Below, one piece after another: positions 35,668-45,198 of a stretch of 64,000 bases of DNA; the first letter of the stretch is position 1; every line of letters starts with the position of its first letter. A model generated the notes under the pieces. It was given only the letters and a program-made list of their open reading frames with translations, had not been told where the DNA came from and made no database searches. The position numbers and the translations under genes are program-made. The stretch covers positions 144,194-208,193 of the forward strand of contig NZ_JH711481.1 in assembly GCF_000269805.1 (NCBI RefSeq), read 5' to 3'. Source of the DNA: Actinomyces massiliensis 4401292 (GTDB lineage Bacteria; Actinomycetota; Actinomycetes; Actinomycetales; Actinomycetaceae).

Positions 35668-36429
35668 ATGACCAGCGCGACCGGCATGACCTCCTCCTCT
35701 GAGACCCTCACCCGCCCCGACGGCTCGCCCGTGCGAGTCCTCGTCGTCGACGACGAGCAGATGCTGGCGGACCTGCTGGCCTCGGCGCTGCGCTACGAGG
35801 GCTGGGAGGTGACCACCGCGGGAACCGGCGTCGCCGCCGTGCGCGCCGCCCAGGAGATCGAGCCCGACGTCATCGTCCTGGACATCATGCTGCCCGATTT
35901 CGACGGCCTGGAGGTCATGCGCCGCATTCACGGCCGCCAGTCGAACGTGCCCATCCTGTTCCTGACCGCCAAGGACGCGGTGGAGGACCGCGTCGCCGGA
36001 CTGACCGCGGGCGGCGACGACTATGTCACCAAGCCCTTCTCCCTGGAGGAGGTCGTCGCCCGGCTGCGCGCCCTGCTGCGCCGCTCCGGTGCGAGCGCCG
36101 AGCAGCAGGACGAGCTGCTCGAGGTCGGGGATCTGCGCATGAACGAGGACTCTCACGAGGTCTGGCGCGGCGAGGAGGAGATCAATCTGACGGCCACCGA
36201 ATTCGAGCTGCTGCGCTTCCTCATGCGCAACCCTCGACGGGTCCTGTCCAAGCCGCAGATCCTGGACCGGGTGTGGAACTACGACTTCGGCGGGCAGGCG
36301 AATATCGTCGAGCTCTACATCTCCTATCTGCGCCGCAAGATCGACAGGGGCCGCGAGCCGATGATTCACACCATGCGCGGCGTCGGTTACGTGCTCAAGC
36401 CGGCCGATTCAGGCAAGTCGCAGAGCTGA
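35668..36429 (+). CDS. OmpR-family response regulator (TcrX/PrrA-like)
   Basis: Regulator of 253 residues. A short polar leader precedes the receiver domain VRVLVVDDEQMLADLL; phosphoacceptor D72 in VIVLDIMLPDFDG; conserved Lys in YVTKPFSLEE. The winged-helix domain contains INLTATEFELLRFLMRNPRRVLSK and ends MRGVGYVLKPADS. The ATG at 35668 is preferred over one five codons upstream, with TTGGA about seven bases before it. The kinase gene begins 19 bp downstream, so the pair forms an operon. Confidence 0.93.
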   Translation: MTSATGMTSSSETLTRPDGSPVRVLVVDDEQMLADLLASALRYEGWEVTTAGTGVAAVRAAQEIEPDVIVLDIMLPDFDGLEVMRRIHGRQSNVPILFLTAKDAVEDRVAGLTAGGDDYVTKPFSLEEVVARLRALLRRSGASAEQQDELLEVGDLRMNEDSHEVWRGEEEINLTATEFELLRFLMRNPRRVLSKPQILDRVWNYDFGGQANIVELYISYLRRKIDRGREPMIHTMRGVGYVLKPADSGKSQS

Positions 36430-36448
36430 GCGCACCCGGGACCGGATC

Positions 36449-38362
36449 GTGAAAGCCCGACCGCCGCTGCCGCCCCTCCGTCCGCGCAGCCTGCGCACCC
36501 GGCTCGTCGTCGGCGTTCTCGGCCTGATGCTCGTCATGGCCGCCGCGACAGGGGCCTTCTCCACACTCACGCTGCGACACACGCTCATGAACCGGCTCGA
36601 CGAGCAGCTCACCGCGGCCTCCCACCGCGCCGAGATGCGCCGCCACGAGGCGGAGCACGACGAACCCGAGCTCGAGGATAAGAAGGACGAAAAGGACGCG
36701 GAAGGCGCAAAAGCCGAGAAGGACGAGGATCCGGACTCACCAGAGGCGGATTCCACCTCGTCCGCTTCTTCCACTTCTTCAACCTCTTCAGCCTCGGATT
36801 CGACTCAACCCCCTCACGCATGCGAGACCCCAGGCCCCGATAAGGCGCATGACAAGCCCATCCCCGCGGGCCTGGATGCGGCCGGACAGTCCGCCGGCAC
36901 CCTGACGCTCATAGCCTCCGGCGCGCACGACGATGATCAGGACCCGGCCTCCCCAGCATCCGCATCCTCGACCGTGACGGCCGGCTATATCGACGAAGAC
37001 GGCCATTACCAGGGCCTGAGCCAGGCCGAACGGCAGGCGTTGCTGTCCCTGGAGACTACCGGGAGGCCGGTTACCGCCAACATCGACTCCCTGGGCAACT
37101 ACCGGGTTCTCGTGACCAAAGACGCCGACACCGGTGACACCGTCGTCACGGGCCTGTCGCTGAAACTCGACAACGCACTCGTGCGCACCCAGCTCCTCTT
37201 CGAGGGAGCCATAGGAGCCACCGGCATTCTCATCGTGGCGATAGCGGGGAGCGTTCTGGTGCGCTCCTCCCTGGCACCGCTGGAGCGAGTGGCCTGCACC
37301 GCCGAGCGAGTCGCCTCCCAGCCCCTGGCGCAAGGAGAGGTCAGCATCGACGAGCGCGTGCCCGATCAGGATCTGAGCTCCTCCCTGGAAGTGGGACAGG
37401 TCGGCTCGGCGCTCAATACGCTGCTCGGGCACGTCGATGAGGCTCTGGCGGCGCGCCAGCGCAGCGAGACCCAGGTGCGCCAGTTCGTGGCCGACGCCTC
37501 CCACGAGCTGCGCACCCCGCTGGCCTCGATCCGCGGTTACACCGAGCTCATCGCCCGCGAAGGCGGTGACGCCGCCCTGCCGGAGGAGGCCGTGCACGCC
37601 CTGGACCGGGTGCACTCCGAGTCTGTGCGGATGACCCAGCTCGTCGAGGACCTGCTGCTCCTGGCGCGCCTCGACGCCGGGCGCGAGCTCCAGCACGACG
37701 AGGTCGACCTGGTCGGCATCCTGCTGGACACCGTCTCCGACGCCCGCGCCGCGGGGCCCGACCACGTATGGGACCTCAATCTCACCGCCCTCGACGCCCC
37801 CGCGGACCTCAGCCAGGATGAACTCGAGGACTTCGAGCCCGAGCCGCCGCTGGTCCTGGGAGACGAGGCGCGCCTGCGCCAGGTGCTGGTCAACCTTCTG
37901 GCCAATGCCCGCGTCCACACGCCCGCCGGATCGCATGTGTCCGTGACCCTGACGCGCTCCCCGGCCGCGAGCATCGAAGGCACCGATACGCCCCGGCGGC
38001 TGCCGGACGGCTCCGGCGCCGTCGAGTCGCACGAAGCCCGCTCATCCGCCCAACCCGGTGGCGCCGACTCCCAGCCCGCACGGGGGGCCGAGGAGCTCGT
38101 CATCACGATCGCGGACGACGGCCCGGGCATCGCACCGGAGATGCGAGACAGGATGTTCGAGCGCTTCGCGCGCGGAGACGCCTCCCGAGAGCGGCGCACC
38201 GGATCCACGGGCCTGGGCATGAGCATCGCGCTGGCGATCGTCCAGTCCCACGGCGGCACGCTCACCGTGGACTCCCGTCAGGCGCCTGAGGGCTCCCCCG
38301 AGGACACGCCGCACGGCACGACCTTCACGGTGAGACTGCCCGCCGCCGTGGGAGTGGAATGA
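36449..38362 (+). CDS. Sensor histidine kinase (TcrY-like)
   Basis: Kinase of 637 residues with a GTG start. Transmembrane segments at about 18-40 and 250-272 flank an extracellular region that contains a highly charged Glu/Lys/Asp and Ser/Thr insert (about 68-118). A HAMP domain follows (SSLAPLERVACTAERVA). The phosphorylated His is H352 in ASHELRTPLASIRGY, with N box NLLANARVHTP and G boxes IADDGPGIAP and GSTGLGMSIALAIVQ. The long low-complexity sensor is much larger than in TcrY-like relatives. Convergent with the DUF2568 gene, which ends 3 bp away. Confidence 0.92.
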   Translation: MKARPPLPPLRPRSLRTRLVVGVLGLMLVMAAATGAFSTLTLRHTLMNRLDEQLTAASHRAEMRRHEAEHDEPELEDKKDEKDAEGAKAEKDEDPDSPEADSTSSASSTSSTSSASDSTQPPHACETPGPDKAHDKPIPAGLDAAGQSAGTLTLIASGAHDDDQDPASPASASSTVTAGYIDEDGHYQGLSQAERQALLSLETTGRPVTANIDSLGNYRVLVTKDADTGDTVVTGLSLKLDNALVRTQLLFEGAIGATGILIVAIAGSVLVRSSLAPLERVACTAERVASQPLAQGEVSIDERVPDQDLSSSLEVGQVGSALNTLLGHVDEALAARQRSETQVRQFVADASHELRTPLASIRGYTELIAREGGDAALPEEAVHALDRVHSESVRMTQLVEDLLLLARLDAGRELQHDEVDLVGILLDTVSDARAAGPDHVWDLNLTALDAPADLSQDELEDFEPEPPLVLGDEARLRQVLVNLLANARVHTPAGSHVSVTLTRSPAASIEGTDTPRRLPDGSGAVESHEARSSAQPGGADSQPARGAEELVITIADDGPGIAPEMRDRMFERFARGDASRERRTGSTGLGMSIALAIVQSHGGTLTVDSRQAPEGSPEDTPHGTTFTVRLPAAVGVE

Positions 38363-38365
38363 GGC

Positions 38366-38720
38366 TCACCCGGCGGTTTCCCCGATCTGAGCGACGGCGC
38401 AGTTGACTGCAGCCAGGATGGCGAAGGCCCACCCCCCACTTCGCCGACCACTGACGACCCACGAGAACGGCCACGGTCCCGAACAGAACGAACTCGACCA
38501 CGATCCTCGCCATCGCTGGAAGACGATGGGCCGACATCGGCGCGACGAAGTAGGCCCACACGCCCATCACGACCAGTGGGAGGGCAATGCCGATGAGCAG
38601 ATTCAGCGGGGGCCTGTACCCCTTGAAACCAATGACGACCAGCAGGGCGCAGCTGCCCATCTCCAGCAGAAATCTGATGGCGGCGTTGGCGGTGAACACA
38701 ATGGTGAACGAACCTGTCAC
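38366..38720 (-). pseudogene. DUF2568 (YrdB-like) membrane protein, frameshifted
   Basis: The N-terminal 95 codons encode a typical four-helix DUF2568 protein: NAAIRFLLEMGSCALLVVIG, GVWAYFVAPMSAHRL and VEFVLFGTVAVLVG. A run of six G on the coding strand (plus-strand C run at 38432-38437) shifts the frame. With five G the protein continues GWAFAILAAVNCAVAQIGETAG and stops at 38366, exactly as the family does. It is either a recent single-base insertion or a sequencing error. The function of the family is unknown. Confidence 0.8.
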
Positions 38721-38845
38721 ACTCCGCCTCTATACATTCTTCCCCGCCGTATCCGCAATTCAGTGACATCAGTGGCTCGACGGCTCAGCGACGGGGGGCC
38801 TCGCCGAGCCGGACACCGGCGGGACCGCACCCGCAGCCGGAGCGG

Positions 38846-38927
38846 ACCGATCTCGAGGCGGAGTACGACCGATCTCGAGCCGGATGTGGACCGATCTCGA
38901 GGCGGAGTGCGACCGATTTCGATGAGG
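38846..38927 (+). repeat. 22-bp tandem array 8 (3.7 units, forward)
   Basis: Units start at 38846, 38868, 38890 and 38912. Here position 11-12 is mostly AG (CTCGAGGCGG or CTCGAGCCGG). It ends 9 bp before the PAP2 gene's stop codon on the opposite strand. Confidence 0.92.
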
Positions 38928-38936
38928 GGCGGGGCG

Positions 38937-40007
38937 TCAGGGCAGGCGCTCGTGCCGCTCCGCTCCCCAGTCGGTCAGGCTCACGAGAGCCGCCATGGCC
39001 AGGCAGCCGACCCCCACAACGGCGGCGGCCCCGGTGGCGTAGGAGGCGAAGAGCACGCGGCGGGCGACGAGCTCATCGGCCCTCGTCCACACCCAGATGC
39101 CCAGGACCGTCGCCACCAGCATGCTGCCCGCACCGAGCAGCGCGAGCAGGGCGTTCCCGATCCTCTGGGTCCGCAGGCTCAGAATCGCCGGGCCCGTCGT
39201 CGGTGCTCGACGCAGGGCACGATCCGCCTCCTCAGCCGAGGCGGTCGACTCCCCGCCTGCGCCGTCAGGGCTTTCGGGGTCCTCGGAGTCCTCAACCTCA
39301 TCGGCGTCCGAATGGTCCTCATCGCGCTCGGATCCGTCTTCCTCCGCGATCGGCGGAGCGACGCCGTAGGAGGCGGAGTCCCAGGCGCCTCCGGCCACGG
39401 CCAGAGCGCCCCAGGCCACCGGCACGAGAAGGGCGGCGATCACGTCGGAGGGCCGGTGCCATTGGCACGCGAGCGTGGAGTACCCCATCGCAATGGCGAA
39501 CAGCGCCCCCGCCCAGGCGGACAGCGCCCGCCACCTCCTGCCGGAGAGCAGGATGAGGGCCACGGCGGCCGAGGTCGCCATGGTCGTATGGCCCGAGGGA
39601 AAAGTATTGGCGTTGTCCATGCGCGCGGTGATGTCGTAGTCCGGCCTCCACAGGATCCAGTACTTCAGGGCCTGGGTGGACAGATTCGCCCCCACCACCG
39701 CCACGACCGCCCAGACCGCCCGGCGGTGACTTCTCCGCAGCAGGCCGATCAGCAGGATGATGGCCACCAGCGCCCCCGCAGCCGGCATGGAGACCACCGA
39801 GAGCAGGGTGCGGGCGTGACCGGCGACGTAGTGGGCGCCGATCTTCGACCCCTCCAGCGCGGCCGCCTCCACCACCTGGCCCCTGCGGGAGAGCACGAAC
39901 ACGAACCACAGGCAGAAGATCACCCCCAGGCAGACCACTGCGAGCACTGCCCCGCGCAGACGCATGCGTGTGGCGGAGCCATGAGCGCGGGAGCCGAAAG
40001 AAGTCAC
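38937..40007 (-). CDS. PAP2-family membrane phosphatase
   Basis: Integral membrane phosphatase of about 356 residues with six or more transmembrane segments. The three-part PAP2 active site is complete: KYWILWRP, FPSGHTT and YSTLACQWHRPSDV. These enzymes dephosphorylate lipid or undecaprenyl phosphates at the outer face of the membrane. An acidic cytoplasmic insert (Asp/Glu/Ser-rich, about 210-250) separates the core from three additional C-terminal helices. The start is unclear: GTG at 40007 is used, GTG at 40055 and ATG at 39965 are alternatives, none with a good ribosome binding site. Confidence 0.88.
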   Translation of the reverse strand: MTSFGSRAHGSATRMRLRGAVLAVVCLGVIFCLWFVFVLSRRGQVVEAAALEGSKIGAHYVAGHARTLLSVVSMPAAGALVAIILLIGLLRRSHRRAVWAVVAVVGANLSTQALKYWILWRPDYDITARMDNANTFPSGHTTMATSAAVALILLSGRRWRALSAWAGALFAIAMGYSTLACQWHRPSDVIAALLVPVAWGALAVAGGAWDSASYGVAPPIAEEDGSERDEDHSDADEVEDSEDPESPDGAGGESTASAEEADRALRRAPTTGPAILSLRTQRIGNALLALLGAGSMLVATVLGIWVWTRADELVARRVLFASYATGAAAVVGVGCLAMAALVSLTDWGAERHERLP

Positions 40008-40226
40008 CGGCAGATCGTAGAAGCCGATCCTGAATGTGTCGGCGCAGCACCTCACTCATGGGGTACGACGTGTACCACACCGGTTTCCCAATCGAGCCGC
40101 CGGTCAGATCCTCGCCGCCCGCGGTCACTGGCGTTGGCGGGCTCGGTCCATGGGGCGAGCACCGGGCGGAATACTGTAAGAACACTGAGAAATGTCGGAT
40201 AGAAACCGGGGAGACGGCGGAAACTG

Positions 40227-42107
40227 TTAGGAAAATGTTAGGAAGCCATCGCCCGCGAGCGAGCGCGTGGCCGCCACGAGCTCGGCCTCGGCGTGCAGCG
40301 CTTCGGCATCCGCTCCCGCCTCTCCTGTCAGCCCTGTCAGTCCTGTCAGTCCTGTTAGTGCAGCCACCGCGGCCGCGATCTGAGCCACGCTCAGCTCGCC
40401 GTCGGCGACGTCCACCAGCGCCGCGAGCGCGGTGTCGGCCCGCACCACCCGCCCCAGACCCCCGCCCTGGCGGATGAGGATGACGGTCGGATCGCTCGCC
40501 CCGGGGCGCAGATGGCGCTCCTGGGTGACGTCGGGGGCGACGACGGGGTGAAGCGCGGCCACATCGTCGTCGCTCATCCCCGCCAGGCGACTGCGCACCG
40601 CGAGAACCTGCGCCACATGCCCTCCGAGCGGTCCGGGCGGGACGGTGCTCACCTCCTCCAGGACCCGCCAGGGACGGCGCCGGCGATCATCGAGAGCGGG
40701 GCAGTGCAGAACCAGATAGCCCATGCCGACCGCCTCGACGCCGCGGGCGGCGAAATCGTCGATCCAGGCGCCGAGTCGGGCGTTGAAGGCGATCTCATCG
40801 CGCTCGGGGGCGGCGCCGCCGTCGCGCAGCCACATGGCGGCGTACTCCACAGGGTCCTGCCGTTCACGCTGGATCACCCAGGCGTCGAGGTCGTCTGGCA
40901 GCCAGGCCCGCACGTGCTCGCGCCAGTCCTGGCCGCGGTGGTGCTCCCAGTTGCCGAGCATGACGGCGATGCCGCCGGGACTCAGGTGCTCGCCGACGGC
41001 GGGCACGAGGGCGGGGAGCACCGGGGCGCCGGCGTCGCGGTACTCCATGAGGGGCAGGCCGGCCTCGCGCACGGCGGGCGGAGTGAGGACGAAAGGCGGG
41101 TTGGTGGCGATCAGGTCGAAGGCGCGGCCGCTCAGCGGTTCGAGGAGGGAGCCGCGGATCAACTCGAGGCGGTCGGGCTCGGTACCCGCCAGAGCGGCGT
41201 TGAAGGCGGTGAAGGCCAGGGCACGCGCGGAGATGTCGGTGGCGGTGACGCGCTCGGCATGGCGCAGGAGGTAGAGGGTCTGGATGCCGCAGCCGCAGCC
41301 CAGATCCACGGCGGTGGCCACGGGCGCGCGCGGAGTGAGGGAGGCCAGGGTCAGGCCCGCCCCACCGATGCCCAGGACGTGGTCGGGGGCGAGTTCGCGT
41401 CCGGTGGTGAGCTCGCCGAGGTCGGAGGCGACCCACCAGCGCGCCTCGCCGGCGTCGTCGGTCGTCTCGTGGGGGCGCAGGTCCACTGCCGCACGGACGA
41501 CGCGCACGGCGGCCGGGGGCTCGGAGTCGAAGGCCAAGGCGGCTGGCGAGGCGGCTGGCGCTGCCGGTACGCCGACACCAGCACCTGCGGGCTCGCTTCC
41601 AGCGGACGGGGCGGCCGACGCACCGGCCGCCGGCCCTGGCACGGGGCCCGACCGCGGGAGCCTGCTCTCGGTGTTGCCGGGCTCATCGCACCCATCATGC
41701 CCGACGGGGAGGACGAGGCCCATCGCAAGCGCGCCTGCTGTGCGGGTGCTGGGAAGAGCCGCATCGAGCTCACTGGCCGCAACGGGCTCACCGAGCATGA
41801 ACAGGGCGGTGAGCACGGCGACCGGCGACGGGGCGGTGCCGGCGTCCCGACTCTCGGCCAGGGCCGCACGAACGGCCCGCAGAGCAGGCAGGCGGATCTC
41901 GCGATGCAGGGCGGCCGCAGCCGCATCGCCCAGAAGGTCGGCCACGGTCTCGACGCCCCAACCACTGGAGACAAGATCCTCGCGCAGAGCACGCACCTGC
42001 TCAGCAGTGGCGGTGGGCGGCGGAGGCGAGGACGAGGAACGCGACGCGGAAGGTGCAGAGGGCGCAGGCGACGCGGAAGGTGCAGAGGGCGCAGAGGGCG
42101 GGCTCAT
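40227..42107 (-). CDS. Class I SAM-dependent methyltransferase (DUF7059-type, NPPF motif)
   Basis: Protein of 626 residues. An N-terminal helical domain (VRALREDLVSSGWGVETVADLLGD) is followed by a Rossmann methyltransferase core with AdoMet motif VDLGCGCGIQTLYLL and catalytic-type TNPPFVLTP (about residue 335). The NPPF signature occurs in enzymes that methylate nitrogen of nucleobases or glutamine, so an RNA or protein N-methyltransferase is likely. Low-complexity inserts occur at residues 1-30 and about 150-185. Homologues occur across actinobacteria, but the substrate is unknown. The ATG at 42107 is used; the C-terminal region ends in a short helical extension. Confidence 0.8.
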   Translation of the reverse strand: MSPPSAPSAPSASPAPSAPSASRSSSSPPPPTATAEQVRALREDLVSSGWGVETVADLLGDAAAAALHREIRLPALRAVRAALAESRDAGTAPSPVAVLTALFMLGEPVAASELDAALPSTRTAGALAMGLVLPVGHDGCDEPGNTESRLPRSGPVPGPAAGASAAPSAGSEPAGAGVGVPAAPAASPAALAFDSEPPAAVRVVRAAVDLRPHETTDDAGEARWWVASDLGELTTGRELAPDHVLGIGGAGLTLASLTPRAPVATAVDLGCGCGIQTLYLLRHAERVTATDISARALAFTAFNAALAGTEPDRLELIRGSLLEPLSGRAFDLIATNPPFVLTPPAVREAGLPLMEYRDAGAPVLPALVPAVGEHLSPGGIAVMLGNWEHHRGQDWREHVRAWLPDDLDAWVIQRERQDPVEYAAMWLRDGGAAPERDEIAFNARLGAWIDDFAARGVEAVGMGYLVLHCPALDDRRRRPWRVLEEVSTVPPGPLGGHVAQVLAVRSRLAGMSDDDVAALHPVVAPDVTQERHLRPGASDPTVILIRQGGGLGRVVRADTALAALVDVADGELSVAQIAAAVAALTGLTGLTGLTGEAGADAEALHAEAELVAATRSLAGDGFLTFS

Positions 42108-42165
42108 GAGACGACCGTAGCGGTGCGGCGCGCCTCCCCGGCGCACCCCCGCACGCCTCCCCGCA

Positions 42166-42235
42166 CGAGATCGACTTTTTCGAACGAGATCGACGGTGTC
42201 ACCGTCTGTTTCGTTCGAGAATGTCTATCTCGACG
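42166..42235. repeat. REP-like hairpin, copy 2
   Basis: Bases 42166-42198 match 7953-7985 at 32 of 33 positions. The centre is the near-perfect palindrome GACGGTG-T-CACCGTC, and the outer arms (TCGAACGA/TCGTTCGA, CGAGAT/ATCTCG) also pair. It lies between two co-directional minus-strand genes. Confidence 0.8.
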
Positions 42236-42264
42236 AATGCGAATGAATACGAATGCCACCGACG

Positions 42265-43248
42265 TCAGCCCGCCAAGCGAGCAGCGAGTTCGCCGTACTG
42301 AGCGAGCTTGACCTCGACGTCGTCGATGTAGCTGATGAGCATGAGCTCGTCCGTGCCGTGATTCTCCGCGAAGGCGCGCAGGGTCTCGGCGACCTCGTCG
42401 TAGGTGCCGATGACGATCGCGGTGTCACGCTCGAGGTGGGCCTCGACCTCCGCCCGACGCCCGGGGCTGAGCGCATCAGGCGCGCGGAAGCCCACTGCAC
42501 GCCCCTGGCGCAGCGCCAGCCGGAAGTCGGCGGCCGCCAGCGCCTGCTCGCGGGCCTCATCGCGAGTGGGCGCCGCCGAGATACACATGGCCGACAGCGT
42601 CCGGTCGCTCGACGCTCCCTGCGGGAGATGGGCGCGATAGTGGTTCATGACGTCGATCTGCTGGCGCCCGGTGAAGAACTGGGCGTAGGCGTAGCCCAGG
42701 TCGTGGGCACCGGCCCAGGCGGCGGACTGCCCCGAGGAGCCCAGCAGCCAGAGCTCGGGCAGGACCTCCGGGGCGGGGTGGACGCCGAGGGCCGCGTAAC
42801 GATGACCGGCCGGAAGCTCATCGCGCAGCAAAGCGACGGTCTCGTCGATGAGCGCGTCGATCGCCTCGGGGGCGATGAAGCGCCCCTGGTTCAGGGCGCG
42901 TGCGGCGAGCATGTCGCCGCCGGGCGCACGGCCCAGCCCCAGATCCACGCGCCCGGGGAAAAGGGTCGCCAGGGTGGCGAAGCGCTCGGCGATCTGCAGC
43001 GACCCGTAGTGCATAGCCATGATGCCGCCGGAGCCCACGCGGATGCGGTCGGTCGCGTCCAGCATGTGCATCATGAGCAGGTCGGGCGCGCTGGAGACGA
43101 AGGCGCTGGTGTTGTGGTGCTCGGCGATCCAGAAGCGGTGGTAGCCGCTGTCCTCCAGGCCGCGGGCCAGGCGGACCGTGTCCTCAATGACCCGGCGGGG
43201 TGTGCGCCCCGCGAAGAGAGGGATCTGCTCGAGGGCGCTCAGTCGCAT
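42265..43248 (-). CDS. LLM-class flavin-dependent oxidoreductase (MsnO8 type)
   Basis: Luciferase-like TIM-barrel monooxygenase of 327 residues. Family features: EDSGYHRFWIAEHHNT near residues 32-47, RIRVGSGGIMAMHYGSLQIAERFATL, and GRVDLGLGRAPGGD, which are typical of the MsnO8 group using reduced FMN. The substrate is unknown. AAGGAG lies six bases before the ATG. It is separated from the downstream methyltransferase by a REP-like hairpin and diverges from ahpC across 517 bp. Confidence 0.9.
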   Translation of the reverse strand: MRLSALEQIPLFAGRTPRRVIEDTVRLARGLEDSGYHRFWIAEHHNTSAFVSSAPDLLMMHMLDATDRIRVGSGGIMAMHYGSLQIAERFATLATLFPGRVDLGLGRAPGGDMLAARALNQGRFIAPEAIDALIDETVALLRDELPAGHRYAALGVHPAPEVLPELWLLGSSGQSAAWAGAHDLGYAYAQFFTGRQQIDVMNHYRAHLPQGASSDRTLSAMCISAAPTRDEAREQALAAADFRLALRQGRAVGFRAPDALSPGRRAEVEAHLERDTAIVIGTYDEVAETLRAFAENHGTDELMLISYIDDVEVKLAQYGELAARLAG

Positions 43249-43765
43249 GCGGGTCTCCTTCAGAGTGGTCAGTTGTCAGAGTTCGTGCTCGTCGGCCGGC
43301 CAGGACTTGTCTGCAAGGTCATTGAGACGCGGGGACGCTCCGGTCCAGCGCCCCGGGTCGGATCGCTCGGGCGGAGCCCGCCGAGCGGCATTCGGGGCAA
43401 CACGCGGACGACGACGCTCATTCCGGATCCATTCCCCGCTCATTCCGAGTCTCCGCCCGCCCTCCGCGTCTGCGTGTGCCCATCCCGCCTCTCCATGCAC
43501 CCTCCATGCGCCCTCCGCCCGGCAGGTGCACCAGAACAACAGCACCATAAGTTGTTCTTTATTTCTCACTACGAACAAGTTGTTTGAACTTATCGAATCT
43601 TGGCCCTACCTTGGTGCCCATAGCGCAGACCGCCAGTCAGCCCCGCGCCGCAAGGCGTCGCGCAACAGATATCGACCGTTTCATCAACCGCTTACCGGCC
43701 GCTCCGCACGGGCCCGATCCGATCGGGTCCCAGCAGGCCCGGCCAACCGCTCTCAGGAGGCACCC
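43249..43765. promoter_or_regulatory. Divergent promoter region between the LLM gene and ahpC
   Basis: A 517-bp gap. Its ahpC-proximal part is distinctly AT-richer. At 43547-43593 the inverted arms ATAAGTT and AACTTAT enclose GTTC..GAAC and a repeated AAGTTGTT, a plausible operator for a peroxide- or redox-responsive regulator. No oxyR or furA gene is adjacent. A 100-codon minus-strand frame inside (43276-43578) lacks recognisable features. Confidence 0.5.
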
Positions 43766-44347
43766 ATGCCCGTTCTCACCATCGGCGATCAGTTCCCCGA
43801 CTACGAGCTCACCGCCGTCGTCCCCGGCAACCTCAAGGACGTCGCCGCGGACAAGCCCGAGGACTACTTCACCGCCGTCTCCTCCTCCGTCCCCGAGGGC
43901 ACCTGGCGCGTCGTGTTCTTCTGGCCCAAGGACTTCACCTTCGTGTGCCCCACCGAGATCGCCTCCTTCGGCGACCTGTACGACGAGTTCAAGGACCGCG
44001 ACTGCGAGGTCATCGGCGTCTCGGTGGACAACGAGTACACGCACTACGCCTGGCGCCGCAGCCACGACAAGCTCCAGGACCTCCCCTTCCCCATGGCCAG
44101 CGACCTCAAGCGCGAGCTGGTGGGCGCCCTGGGCGTCCTGAACGCCGACGGGGTGGCCGACCGCGCCACCTTCATCGTCGACCCCCACAACGTCATCCAG
44201 TCGGTGTCCATCACCTCCGGCTCCGTGGGTCGCAACACCGAAGAGGTCCTGCGCCAGCTCGACGCCCTCCAGTCCGACGAGCTGTGCGCCTGCAACTGGA
44301 AGGCCGGCGCCGCCACCATCGACGCCCTGTCCGAGATGAAGGGCTGA
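43766..44347 (+). CDS. ahpC: Alkyl hydroperoxide reductase, peroxiredoxin subunit
   Basis: Peroxiredoxin of 193 residues that reduces organic peroxides and peroxynitrite. The peroxidatic cysteine is C61 in FTFVCPTE. C174 and C176 in LCACNW correspond in number and spacing to the mycobacterial AhpC resolving pair, which is recycled by AhpD. AGGAGG lies five bases before the ATG at 43766. ahpD follows 125 bp downstream, so the two form the AhpC/AhpD system without AhpF. An AT-rich inverted repeat lies in the upstream region. Confidence 0.97.
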   Translation: MPVLTIGDQFPDYELTAVVPGNLKDVAADKPEDYFTAVSSSVPEGTWRVVFFWPKDFTFVCPTEIASFGDLYDEFKDRDCEVIGVSVDNEYTHYAWRRSHDKLQDLPFPMASDLKRELVGALGVLNADGVADRATFIVDPHNVIQSVSITSGSVGRNTEEVLRQLDALQSDELCACNWKAGAATIDALSEMKG

Positions 44348-44472
44348 GTCAGCCATCGAAATCAGCCGCCGAATCAGCCACCCGGGCGGGTACCGAGCCA
44401 GGCACTGACCGCGCAGCTCGGGAACCGCCTCAGCACAGCGTCAACCATCTGCTACCTCACGAAGGACCACCC

Positions 44473-45003
44473 ATGACCATCGCCACCCTGCGCTCAGCCC
44501 TGCCGGACTGGGCCAAGGACCTGTCCCTCAACCTGTCCACCCTGACCCGCGCCACGACGCTGACCGAGCAGCAGCAGTGGGGCACCTTCCTGGCCGCAGC
44601 AGCCGCCACCCGCAACGAGTCCGTGCTCGTGCAGGTCGCCGAGGAGGCCCGCGAGCACCTGAGCGAGGAGGCCCGTTCCGCCGCGCTCGGCGCCGCATCC
44701 ATCATGGCGATGAACAACGTCGCCTACCGCACTCGCCATTTCCTCGGCGGCGACTACGACAACGAGCGCATGGGCCTGCGCATGAACATCATCGGCTCGG
44801 CCGGCGGAGTCGAGAAGGTCGACTTCGAGCTGTGGAGTCTGGCGGTGTCCACCATCAACGGCTGCGAGAAGTGCATCAACGCCCACGAGGCCACGGTGCG
44901 CGGTGAGGGCCTGAGCACCGAGCAGATCTGGGAGGCTGTGCGCATCGCCTCGACGTTGGTCGGAGTGGCCCAGGCGATCGGCGTCGTCGAGGCTCTCGAC
45001 TGA
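44473..45003 (+). CDS. ahpD: Alkyl hydroperoxide reductase AhpD
   Basis: Thiol-disulfide partner of AhpC, 176 residues, all-helical. The active site [11 protein letters not shown] gives C131, C134 and H138, and E119 in FELWS completes the proton relay known from mycobacterial AhpD. GAAGGA stands six bases before the ATG at 44473. It would pass electrons from a lipoyl protein to AhpC. A hairpin terminator follows at 45059. Confidence 0.97.
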   Translation: MTIATLRSALPDWAKDLSLNLSTLTRATTLTEQQQWGTFLAAAAATRNESVLVQVAEEAREHLSEEARSAALGAASIMAMNNVAYRTRHFLGGDYDNERMGLRMNIIGSAGGVEKVDFELWSLAVSTINGCEKCINAHEATVRGEGLSTEQIWEAVRIASTLVGVAQAIGVVEALD

Positions 45004-45058
45004 TCTCGACTGAAGCCGACCGGCGCCGGTAGAGGCAGAGGCGCGGGCTCTCACACAG

Positions 45059-45104
45059 GACGGCGGCCGACCGGCTGTTGCAAGACGGCTGGGCGGCCGC
45101 CGTC
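45059..45104 (+). terminator. Hairpin after ahpD
   Basis: An 11-bp perfect stem (GACGGCGGCCG at 45059-45069 with 45094-45104) around a 24-base loop lies 55 bp beyond the ahpD stop. No T-run, but the position suits a terminator of the ahpCD operon. Confidence 0.6.
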
Positions 45105-45198
45105 GTGCCCCGCCGTCATGGGACCCACGCCCGGGCGAAATCGGAAGGAGTGGCGCCGCAGCGTTGCCGACAGGTTCTCAGGCCCTCAGTCCGGTTCG

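Noticed and set aside
43276-43578. 100-codon minus-strand frame between the LLM gene and ahpC
   Set aside because: No domain, no ribosome binding site, and it spans the likely ahpC promoter region.
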